This document shows, piece by piece, positions 1 to 5,093 of a stretch of 8,562 nucleotides of DNA. The position numbers and the translations under genes are program-made. The stretch spans positions 1 to 8,562 of the forward strand of contig JAZOAL010000049.1 of NCBI GenBank assembly GCA_045595425.1. The letters are read 5' to 3'. The stretch's first letter is position 1; each line of letters opens with the position of its first letter. Below the pieces are notes generated by a model. It searched no databases, had not been told where the DNA came from, and saw only the letters and a program-made list of their open reading frames with translations. The stretch comes from SIG710 sp045595425 (GTDB taxonomy: Bacteria > Bacillota > Clostridia > Oscillospirales > CAG-272).

Positions 1-124
1 GACGCAAAACGGTATTCACCGAAAAGTCATACCTCGGCTTCCCTCGGGATGACTTTTAGGTAGTGTTCGCCTTGTTCACTAATGTTTATTTGCCTTAACT
101 AACAGCCCGATAAATTATTGTTTG
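1..124. repeat. Dispersed intergenic repeat, copy A (short form)
   Basis: This stretch is closely matched by 3455-3656. Positions 1-20 match 3455-3473 and the flank after the hairpin (57-122) matches 3591-3656 with about four differences by eye. The middle differs: here a short hairpin pairs ACCGAAAAGTCAT (18-30) with ATGACTTTTAGGT (49-61), 12 of 13 bases pairing, where the other copy has much longer arms. It ends with CGATAAATTATTGTT (108-122). The left edge is cut by the window, so the true length is unknown. No coding frame of interest is present. Confidence 0.85.
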
Positions 125-340
125 CCTGCTATTTTGAGAGAAACATTTTTGCTTTTAGTAAAAACAAGGCGAATCAATCGCTGCCTGCTGATCTGATAAT
201 ACTCCTCACCTTATGATTTGGCTTTGACGAAAAACACTCAATGGTAGATTCTTATTGCCCCGGCATATGGTAAAGTGCTTATAAAGAGGCTCGAAAACCC
301 ACTGTTTTTTGATTTTTTTGCAGAAAATTTAATAAAGCCC
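125..340. other. Intergenic DNA without recognised gene
   Basis: About 215 bases between the first repeat and the serC promoter. I find no convincing reading frame, RNA gene or riboswitch. The only internal pattern is the short word GCCTGCT at 124-130 and again at 183-189. T-runs near 305-319 could be the remains of a terminator tail, but no paired stem precedes them. Confidence 0.5.
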
Positions 341-369
341 TTGACATATAATTGAAATGAGAGTAAAAT
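341..369 (+). promoter_or_regulatory. Sigma-A promoter of serC-serA
   Basis: A perfect -35 box TTGACA (341-346) is followed after 17 bases by TAAAAT (364-369), one mismatch from consensus. Transcription would start near 376, giving a leader of about 73 nt before serC. No T-box, SAM or other known riboswitch pattern is visible in the leader. A small hairpin, GCCGC-TAAT-GCGGC (423-436), lies just before the ribosome binding site GGAGG (439-443). Confidence 0.85.
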
Positions 370-448
370 TATAGCAAGTTTTCTTTTTGGGACTTATATA
401 TTTTATTGAAAAAATTTTAAATGCCGCTAATGCGGCGCGGAGGTAAAT

Positions 449-1540
449 ATGAATCGCGTTTATAACTTTTCCGCGGGTCCGTCCATGCTCCCGCTTCCCG
501 TACTCGAAAAGGCTGCTGCCGAAATGGTTTGCTATGGCGAGTCCGGAATGTCTGTAATGGAGATGAGCCACCGCTCACCCGATTATGAGGCAATTATCGC
601 GGATGCGGAGAAGATGCTCCGCGATCTTATGCAGATCCCCGATAACTATAAGGTGCTCTTCCTTCAGGGAGGCGCATCAACTCAGTTTGCGGCTGTTCCG
701 ATGAATCTTATGGGGAGAACAGGCAAGGCAGACTATATCGTTTCCGGTCAGTTCTCGGGCAAGGCATTCAAGGAAGCACAGAAGCTCGGCTATGACGTTA
801 AGTGTGTTGCTACAACAAAGGATGATAATTTTGACCATGTTCCCTCTGTAAAGAGAGAGGATTTCAGGCCCGATGCCTCCTATGTTCACATCTGCTTCAA
901 CAATACCATCTACGGTACAAAATACAGCTATATCCCGGATACAGGCGATATCCCGCTGGTTGCCGATATGTCCTCCTGCATCATTTCCGAGCCCGTTGAC
1001 GTAAGCAAGTTTGGCGTGATCTACGCAGGCGCGCAGAAGAATATGGCACCCGCAGGTCTTACCCTTGTTATCGTTCGTGAGGACCTTCTTGACTATGCGG
1101 AAGAGAAGATGCCCACAATGCTCGAATGGAAGACAATGGCTGAAAACGGCTCTATGTATAATACTCCTCCTTGCTATACCATCTATATGGCTAAGCTCGT
1201 TTATGAATGGATCCTCAGCATCGGCGGTCTTGACAAGATGAAGGAAATGAATGTTAAGAAGGCTGCTTATCTCTATGATTATCTTGATAATCAGGATTAT
1301 TATGTTGCTCCCGTTAAGAAGGACAGCCGTTCCATGATGAATGTAACCTTCGTAACAGGCGATGCTGACCTTGATAAGAAGTTTGCATCCGAGGCAGGCA
1401 AGGCAGGTCTTAAGAATCTTAAGGGTCACAGAAGCGTTGGCGGTATGCGTGCTTCTATCTATAACGCAATGCCTTATGAGGGCGTAGTTGCACTTGTTGA
1501 TTTCATGAAGGAATTCGCAAAGAACAATCCCAAGGGATAA
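449..1540 (+). CDS. serC: Phosphoserine aminotransferase
   Basis: PLP-dependent class V aminotransferase. It converts 3-phosphohydroxypyruvate plus glutamate to O-phosphoserine and 2-oxoglutarate in the cytosol, step two of serine synthesis; family members can also act in the pyridoxal phosphate pathway. At 363 residues it matches the family length (about 360). It starts with the typical NFSAGPS segment, has the phosphate-binding GGAS loop at residues 74-77, the Schiff-base lysine K197 in YAGAQKNMAPAG, and the conserved C-terminal HRSVGGMRASIYNA, with R328 and R334 as likely substrate-carboxylate/phosphate contacts. The aromatic residue usually seen as Trp in the TGSWS segment is Phe here (GQFSG). 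The ATG at 449 has GGAGG five bases upstream. It is first in an operon, 18 bases before serA, the enzyme that makes its substrate. Confidence 0.97.
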   Translation: MNRVYNFSAGPSMLPLPVLEKAAAEMVCYGESGMSVMEMSHRSPDYEAIIADAEKMLRDLMQIPDNYKVLFLQGGASTQFAAVPMNLMGRTGKADYIVSGQFSGKAFKEAQKLGYDVKCVATTKDDNFDHVPSVKREDFRPDASYVHICFNNTIYGTKYSYIPDTGDIPLVADMSSCIISEPVDVSKFGVIYAGAQKNMAPAGLTLVIVREDLLDYAEEKMPTMLEWKTMAENGSMYNTPPCYTIYMAKLVYEWILSIGGLDKMKEMNVKKAAYLYDYLDNQDYYVAPVKKDSRSMMNVTFVTGDADLDKKFASEAGKAGLKNLKGHRSVGGMRASIYNAMPYEGVVALVDFMKEFAKNNPKG

Positions 1541-1558
1541 TTTTAAGAGGTATTTGAA

Positions 1559-2722
1559 ATGAAGAATATACAGCTTCTCAATAAAATCGCAAAGATCGGC
1601 ACAGATGTGCTCGATAAGAATGAATATAATGTAGGCGCAGACGTTGCAAACCCCGATGCGATCATGGTTCGCTCGGCGGCAATGCACGATATGGAGTTTG
1701 GAGGGGAGCTCCGTGCTATCGCGCGTTGCGGCGCGGGCGTAAATAACATCCCCGTTGACCGTTGCTCGGACGAGGGCATAGTTGTTTTCAACACTCCCGG
1801 CGCTAATGCAAACGGCGTTAAAGAGCTGGCTATTGCGGCTATCCTCCTTGCGGCTCGTGATATCACGGGCGGTATCAACTGGGCTAACGGCCTTAAGGGT
1901 ACAGAGGGCGTTGCAAAGGCTGTTGAGGCGGGCAAGAGCGCATTTGCCGGCGGCGAGATCGCAGGCAAAACTCTGGGCGTTATCGGCCTTGGTGCAATCG
2001 GCGGTAAGGTTGCAAATGCTGCGGTTTCTCTTGGTATGAATGTTGTCGGATGCGACCCTTATCTCACAATTGAGGCGGCTTGGAATATGTCAAGAGCCGT
2101 AAAGAAGGTTGCAACATTTGAGGATGTATTTAAGACGGCAGACTATGTAACACTTCATGTTCCCGCAACACCCCAGACAAAGAATATGATATGCGCAGAG
2201 TCTCTCGCAATGATGAAGGACGGCGTTAAGATCATCAATCTGTCCCGCGCGGATCTCGTAAACGCTGCTGATATGAAGGCGGCTATCGAAAGCGGCAAGG
2301 TTGCGAAATATGTTACCGACTTCCCCACAGAGGAAACTGTTGATGTTGACGGTATTATTACTATTCCTCATCTTGGCGCATCCACTGCCGAGTCTGAGGA
2401 CAACTGCGCTGTTATGGCGGCTCACCAGCTTGATGATTTCCTTAAGTCGGGTAATATCAAAAACAGCGTAAACTACCCCAATGTTTCTCTCGCTCATGTT
2501 CCCGGATGCACAAGAATCGGAGTATTCCACAAGAATATTCCCTCTATCATCACAAAGATCTCGGGCGCATTTGCAGATCAGGGCATCAATATCGAGAACT
2601 TTATCAATGCTTCCAAGGGCGATAACGCTTACACTCTCGTTGAAACGGCAACTCCCGTCAGCGAAGAGATCGCGGCAAAGATCGCTGAGGTTGAAAGCGT
2701 TGTAAGAGTTCAGATAATCTAA
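1559..2722 (+). CDS. serA: D-3-phosphoglycerate dehydrogenase with ACT domain
   Basis: NAD-dependent D-2-hydroxyacid dehydrogenase. It oxidises 3-phosphoglycerate to 3-phosphohydroxypyruvate, the committed step to serine. In order: an N-terminal substrate-binding half; a Rossmann fold with GLGAIG (143-148) and the NAD-specificity aspartate D166; and the catalytic triad R230 (NLSRAD), E258 (FPTEE) and H271 (PHLGAST). A C-terminal ACT domain covers roughly residues 319-387, normally the site of serine feedback inhibition. The 387-residue length fits the short ACT-containing form like the E. coli enzyme, without the intervening domain of long forms. AGAGG (1546-1550) sits eight bases before the ATG. 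It is co-transcribed with serC, and a strong terminator follows the stop at once, so the operon has just these two genes. The ACT domain implies end-product control, although inhibition in this protein is inferred. Confidence 0.96.
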   Translation: MKNIQLLNKIAKIGTDVLDKNEYNVGADVANPDAIMVRSAAMHDMEFGGELRAIARCGAGVNNIPVDRCSDEGIVVFNTPGANANGVKELAIAAILLAARDITGGINWANGLKGTEGVAKAVEAGKSAFAGGEIAGKTLGVIGLGAIGGKVANAAVSLGMNVVGCDPYLTIEAAWNMSRAVKKVATFEDVFKTADYVTLHVPATPQTKNMICAESLAMMKDGVKIINLSRADLVNAADMKAAIESGKVAKYVTDFPTEETVDVDGIITIPHLGASTAESEDNCAVMAAHQLDDFLKSGNIKNSVNYPNVSLAHVPGCTRIGVFHKNIPSIITKISGAFADQGINIENFINASKGDNAYTLVETATPVSEEIAAKIAEVESVVRVQII

Positions 2723-2730
2723 AAAGCATA

Positions 2731-2766
2731 AAAAAGGACTTGAGAGTGATCTCAAGTCCTTTTTTG
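2731..2766 (+). terminator. Rho-independent terminator after serA
   Basis: A 15-bp perfect stem, AAAAAGGACTTGAGA (2731-2745) with TCTCAAGTCCTTTTT (2750-2764), closes a GTGA loop and runs into the T-tract. It lies eight bases after the serA stop. Because of the A-tract on the other side it should also work for minus-strand transcripts leaving the tRNA unit. Confidence 0.95.
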
Positions 2767-2787
2767 TTGGTCGGAGTGACAGGATTC
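2767..2787 (-). pseudogene. tRNA-Pro 3'-end fragment
   Basis: These 21 bases are identical to the 3' end of the intact tRNA-Pro (2929-2949), corresponding to the 3' T arm, acceptor strand and CCA. Similarity stops sharply at 2788. It lies in the same orientation, about 160 bases further along the minus strand. It could be the scar of a duplication or of site-specific integration at the tRNA 3' end, or the tail of a broken outer tRNA-Pro copy whose head is at 3104-3127. Confidence 0.8.
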
Positions 2788-2797
2788 AAGAAACATC

Positions 2798-2862
2798 CCG
2801 ACGCAAGCGTCGGTGTCAAATCGCATTTTGCCCGAGAAAACCGTTTGCATTCTTGCGATTTG
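2798..2862. repeat. Two hairpins downstream of the tRNA terminator
   Basis: CCGACG-CAAG-CGTCGG (2798-2813) is a compact 6-bp hairpin. It is followed by a 9-bp perfect inverted repeat, CAAATCGCA (2817-2825) with TGCGATTTG (2854-2862), around a 28-base loop. They lie between the tRNA terminator and the tRNA 3' fragment. Function is unknown; they could be remnants of an inserted repeat. Confidence 0.55.
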
Positions 2863-2892
2863 AAGCAGGTCGAATCAACCATCACATCCGCC

Positions 2893-2925
2893 AAAAACAA
2901 AAGGGATGCCGAAGCATCCCTTTTG
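2893..2925 (-). terminator. Rho-independent terminator of the tRNA-Pro unit
   Basis: Read on the minus strand, a 12-bp stem whose core is AAAAGGGATGC/GCATCCCTTTT closes a TTCG tetraloop and is followed by GTTTTT. It begins about five bases after the tRNA CCA end, which fits a dedicated tRNA terminator. Confidence 0.9.
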
Positions 2926-2929
2926 CCTT

Positions 2930-3006
2930 TGGTCGGAGTGACAGGATTCGAACCTGCGGCCTCATGGTCCCGAACCATGCGCACTACCAAACTGTGCCAC
3001 ACCCCG
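2930..3006 (-). tRNA. tRNA-Pro (anticodon CGG)
   Basis: The 77-nt minus-strand cloverleaf can be folded by hand. The acceptor strands CGGGGTG and CACTCCG pair over seven positions with one G-U. The D arm contains GTTTGGTA. The anticodon arm is CATGG-TTCGGGA-CCATG with anticodon CGG at 2970-2972, reading CCG codons. The T arm carries GGTTCGAATCC, then discriminator A and a gene-encoded CCA. It has a consensus promoter upstream (3143-3171) and a UUCG hairpin terminator downstream. Partial copies of its 3' end (2767-2787) and 5' end (3104-3127) flank it in the same orientation. The encoded CCA means the cca product in this window would be needed only for repair of this tRNA. Confidence 0.97.
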
Positions 3007-3057
3007 ATATTAAGTTTTTCTGTGAGCAAATTTGAAATGTCGTTTGATCCGAGAGAA

Positions 3058-3127
3058 GTCCCGAACCGCTTTGGGCACCGCAAGGTGACCAAAGAAGCGT
3101 ACATACCAAACTGTGCCACCCCCCGAT
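3058..3127 (-). pseudogene. tRNA-Pro 5'-end fragment with inserted hairpin
   Basis: Positions 3104-3127 match the 5' end of the intact tRNA-Pro (acceptor strand and D arm, about nt 1-22) at 23 of 24 bases; the mature 5' end would be at 3125. After a diverged GTACGC, an imperfect 10-bp hairpin (3069-3094: CTTTGG and CACC arms, one mismatched pair) interrupts the gene. Then GGTTCGGGAC (3067-3058), identical to the anticodon loop region of the tRNA, reappears before similarity ends. It sits directly after the strong minus-strand promoter, so it should be transcribed ahead of the intact tRNA. A cloverleaf is not possible. It could be a decayed tRNA or a retained leader RNA. Confidence 0.75.
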
Positions 3128-3142
3128 TATTCACAGTTATTT

Positions 3143-3171
3143 ATTATAGCACATCATTTCGGTTTTGTCAA
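3143..3171 (-). promoter_or_regulatory. Perfect consensus promoter of the tRNA-Pro unit
   Basis: On the minus strand TTGACA (3171-3166), a 17-base spacer, and TATAAT (3148-3143) match the sigma-A consensus at all twelve positions. Transcription would begin near 3136, ten or so bases before the truncated tRNA head, and run through the intact tRNA-Pro to the terminator at 2925-2893. A promoter this strong is usual for stable RNA genes. Confidence 0.93.
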
Positions 3172-3264
3172 GCATTTTTTGGCTATTTGACTTAATGCAA
3201 TCTCTAAAAAACTCAAATTTAAAACTTCTAAACAATAATTTAGCGAATTAGAGTGACAAACAAT

Positions 3265-3406
3265 TCATGAGATCCTTCACTGCGTTCAGGATGACATTTG
3301 TGAGTCGTTTGTGTATCTTTCTACAGCAAATCTCCTGATTTTTCATGTATTAAAAGCTGCAAACGAGCACTATCTGTCATCCTGAACGCAGTGAAGGATC
3401 TCATGA
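3265..3406. repeat. 32-bp perfect inverted repeat
   Basis: TCATGAGATCCTTCACTGCG at the left (arm 3265-3296) is matched without error by the right arm (3375-3406), with a 78-base loop. The arm carries the 'catcctgaacgcagtgaaggatctca' type of palindromic word that is widely dispersed in gut Firmicutes genomes (recalled, not searched). Either strand of RNA would form a very stable long stem. Confidence 0.9.
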
Positions 3407-3471
3407 GGGAAAACTAACTTTTTTCTTTCTAAAATCCTTTTTTCGTTATAGAAAGACGCAAAACAGTATTC

Positions 3472-3595
3472 ACCGAAAGCCATCCCGAGCGAAGCCGAGG
3501 AATCTATAAACAACTTTCGAGCATAAACGATTCGAGGTTTACGGGGCAAATACCGAACATAGATCCCTCGACTGCGCTCGGGATGGCTTTTCGGT
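3472..3595. repeat. Long imperfect inverted repeat inside repeat copy B
   Basis: The left arm 3472-3507 (ACCGAAAGCCATCCCGAGCG...) pairs with the right arm 3559-3595 (...CGCTCGGGATGGCTTTTCGGT), with only a one-base bulge and three mismatches (3493, 3496 and 3502), around a 51-base loop. It is the long version of the hairpin at 18-61. The flanks outside the hairpin (3455-3471 and 3596-3656) match copy A at the window start. Confidence 0.85.
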
Positions 3596-3733
3596 AGTGT
3601 TCGCCTTGTTCACTAATGTTTATCTGCCTTAACTAACATCCCGACAAATTATTGTTCACACCTCAGTTTTGAGTTTTTGAAGATACCGATAGACTTTAAT
3701 TATTAAAATTATATTACAAATTGTAAATAATAC

Positions 3734-3762
3734 TTGAAAAAGAGAAAAAAATATTATATAAT
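3734..3762 (+). promoter_or_regulatory. Sigma-A promoter of ireB-ribF-dac
   Basis: TTGAAA (3734-3739), a 17-base spacer and a perfect TATAAT (3757-3762) lie about 78 bases after the repeat element. Transcription would start near 3769, leaving a leader of about 70 nt. A small hairpin, GCTTTC/GAAAGC (3807-3824), sits just before the likely ribosome binding site AAGG (3825-3828). Confidence 0.88.
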
Positions 3763-3838
3763 CAAGTTGATTACTATAACTGCTGTGCAAATACTCTCGG
3801 AAAGGGGCTTTCTTCACGGAAAGCAAGGTATAAAAGGC

Positions 3839-4102
3839 ATGGAAAAGAAACAGGATATGAGCGTTAGGACGATGGTTTTTGACATTCCTCATGAGAAGGA
3901 AGAGTCGATGAAGGCTATGCTCCGCGATGTTTATAATGCGATGAGCGAGAAGGGCTACAACCCCATCAATCAGATCGTAGGCTATCTTCTTTCGGAAGAC
4001 CCCACATATATCACTAACCACAAGGGCGCAAGAAGCCTTATTCGCAAGATCGACCGTGATGAGCTTCTCAACGAACTGGTAAAGGACTATCTCGGAGTAT
4101 AA
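3839..4102 (+). CDS. ireB: IreB / UPF0297 family regulatory phosphoprotein
   Basis: Small cytosolic protein of 87 residues, the normal family length. The core GYNPINQIVGYLLSEDPTYI followed by ARxLIRKxxRDELLxELVKxYL is diagnostic. In Enterococcus faecalis IreB is phosphorylated on N-terminal threonines by the PASTA kinase IreK and works against cephalosporin resistance. Here T11 in SVRTMVFDI aligns with the conserved N-terminal Thr; phosphorylation is inferred. The start at 3839 is chosen because a longer frame from TTG at 3734 would begin on the -35 box, and because length fits. AAGG lies ten bases upstream. An ATG at 3857 giving 81 residues is an alternative. Usually the gene sits between alaS and ruvX; here ribF follows five bases after the stop and ruvX is about 2.6 kb away on the other strand. 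Confidence 0.93.
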   Translation: MEKKQDMSVRTMVFDIPHEKEESMKAMLRDVYNAMSEKGYNPINQIVGYLLSEDPTYITNHKGARSLIRKIDRDELLNELVKDYLGV

Positions 4103-4107
4103 TTAAA

Positions 4108-5067
4108 ATGTTCTCCGACAGCAAACTGATATTTATCGATCTGATAAGCGGCGAATCCGGCAGAAAAGCCCCCTGCGGACTTGTTATTGCTATTGGAAAT
4201 TTTGACGGTGTTCATTTGGGGCATCGAAAGCTGATCGAGACCGCGGTAAATACTGCACAGGGGCTTAAAGCGGCAGGGGAAGAGGTTGAGGGCGGAGTTT
4301 TCTGCTTTTCCGAGCCTCCGGCAGACTATCTTTTTGAGTCTCCGCCTGCGCATATTTGTTCTCTTGAAAAAAAGCTTGAAATATTCAGAGAGCTTGGCGC
4401 GAAATATGCAGTGATAGGCGACTTTTCGCGCTTGAAGGATGTGGAAGCAGAGGATTTTTGTGAGCTTCTTGAGAACGAGTGTAATTGCCGCGGGATCGTT
4501 TGCGGATTTAATTTTCGTTTCGGACGCGGTAGAAAGGGAAATTCACAGACCCTTAAAAACATATTCGGCGTAAAGGCTGAAATTATTGAAGCGATAACAA
4601 CCGATGACGGCATGCCGGTAAGCTCCAGCAGGATCAGAGCTCTTATCAAGGAGGGCGATATTGTGCCTGCAAATAGGCTGCTTGGTCATCCGTTTTCGAT
4701 TGAAGGAGCTGTTCTTCACGGCAAGGCGCTCGGCAGACAGCTTGGGCTGCCTACCGTAAATCAGAATTTCATGAAAAATACGCTGGTTCCCAAAAACGGA
4801 ATCTACGTTTCTGCTGTAATTTCGGGCGGCAAAAGATTCCCTGCAGTTACTAATATCGGTTTCAGACCGACTGTTGAAGAGCAGGGGAAATTGAACTGCG
4901 AGACTCACTTGCTTGATTTTGAAGGTGAGCTTTACGGTGAAAAGATAAGCGTGGAGCTGCTTTGCAGATTGCGCGACGAGAAAAAATTTGCCTCTGAGGC
5001 GGAGCTGAAGGCCGCCATTGAGGGGGATATACAAATGGCTCGGAAGTATTTCTCCGAGAAAAAATAA
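4108..5067 (+). CDS. ribF: Bifunctional riboflavin kinase / FAD synthetase
   Basis: Phosphorylates riboflavin to FMN and adenylates FMN to FAD. The N-terminal FAD synthetase domain (about residues 20-180) is a nucleotidyltransferase fold with IGNFDGVHLGH, whose H36 and H39 form the HxGH nucleotide site, and SSSRIR at 172-177 in place of the usual ISSTxIR. The C-terminal flavokinase domain (about 190-315) has LGRQLGLPTVN with the PTxN metal/ATP motif at 215-218, NGIYVS, TNIGFRPT, and E265 in CETHLLDFEGELYG as the catalytic base. The length of 319 is typical (about 310). GGAG (4094-4097) inside the end of ireB is ten bases before the ATG, and the intergenic gap is five bases, so translation is probably coupled. 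No FMN riboswitch is visible upstream. The link with envelope genes looks like operon convenience rather than a shared pathway. Confidence 0.96.
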   Translation: MFSDSKLIFIDLISGESGRKAPCGLVIAIGNFDGVHLGHRKLIETAVNTAQGLKAAGEEVEGGVFCFSEPPADYLFESPPAHICSLEKKLEIFRELGAKYAVIGDFSRLKDVEAEDFCELLENECNCRGIVCGFNFRFGRGRKGNSQTLKNIFGVKAEIIEAITTDDGMPVSSSRIRALIKEGDIVPANRLLGHPFSIEGAVLHGKALGRQLGLPTVNQNFMKNTLVPKNGIYVSAVISGGKRFPAVTNIGFRPTVEEQGKLNCETHLLDFEGELYGEKISVELLCRLRDEKKFASEAELKAAIEGDIQMARKYFSEKK

Positions 5068-5076
5068 TTACATGAT

Positions 5077-5093
5077 AGAGAGGGATGGCGTTG
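5077..5093 (+). promoter_or_regulatory. Ribosome binding site that questions the dac start
   Basis: AGAGAGGG ends at 5084, directly against the ATG at 5085, which leaves no spacer. The in-frame TTG at 5091 (codon 3) is spaced six bases from it, which is ideal. The protein differs by only two residues and the signal peptide is unaffected. Confidence 0.5.

Larger units (their letters stand above)
3231..3656. mobile_element. MITE-like non-coding element with terminal inverted repeats
   Basis: The block begins AACAATAATTTAGCG (3231-3245) and ends CGACAAATTATTGTT (3642-3656). These are reverse complements at 13 of 15 positions. It contains no open gene, only two nested inverted repeats (3265-3406 and 3472-3595), and its right half is shared with the repeat at the start of the window. 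The same 15-base end occurs at 108-122 and 8415-8429. I see no clear target-site duplication and no transposase, so a mobile origin is inferred; it could also be a cluster of separate palindromic repeats. Confidence 0.5.

Noticed and set aside
125..448. T-box or serine-related riboswitch upstream of serC
   Set aside because: No T-box consensus, specifier stem or anti-terminator is visible. The leader from the predicted start is only about 73 nt and mostly A/T.
677..1687. 336-codon open frame antisense to serC
   Set aside because: It lies wholly opposite serC and serA coding sequence, shows no family motifs and is rich in Cys, His and Ile, as expected of a shadow frame.
2658..3134. Minus-strand open frame of 158 codons containing VRDHEAAGSNPVTPT
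   Set aside because: It is the sense-strand translation of the same tRNA and flanking hairpins and also runs into the 3' end of serA. It is a by-product of the RNA gene.
2740..3195. Plus-strand open frame of 151 codons containing VGVTGFEPAASWSRT
   Set aside because: This is the well-known false protein produced by translating the antisense of a tRNA gene. It crosses the tRNA-Pro, its terminator and its promoter, and has no ribosome binding site.
3231..3656. CRISPR array
   Set aside because: The repeats here are inverted and unequal in spacing. There are no regularly spaced direct repeats and no cas genes in the window.
3734..3838. N-terminal extension of ireB from TTG at 3734
   Set aside because: The TTG is the start of the -35 box and the extension covers the -10 box and leader. 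No ribosome binding site precedes it, and family members are about 85-90 residues.
4102..4107. FMN riboswitch controlling ribF
   Set aside because: ribF follows ireB after five bases, and the operon leader at 3769-3838 is too short and lacks the conserved FMN aptamer pattern.
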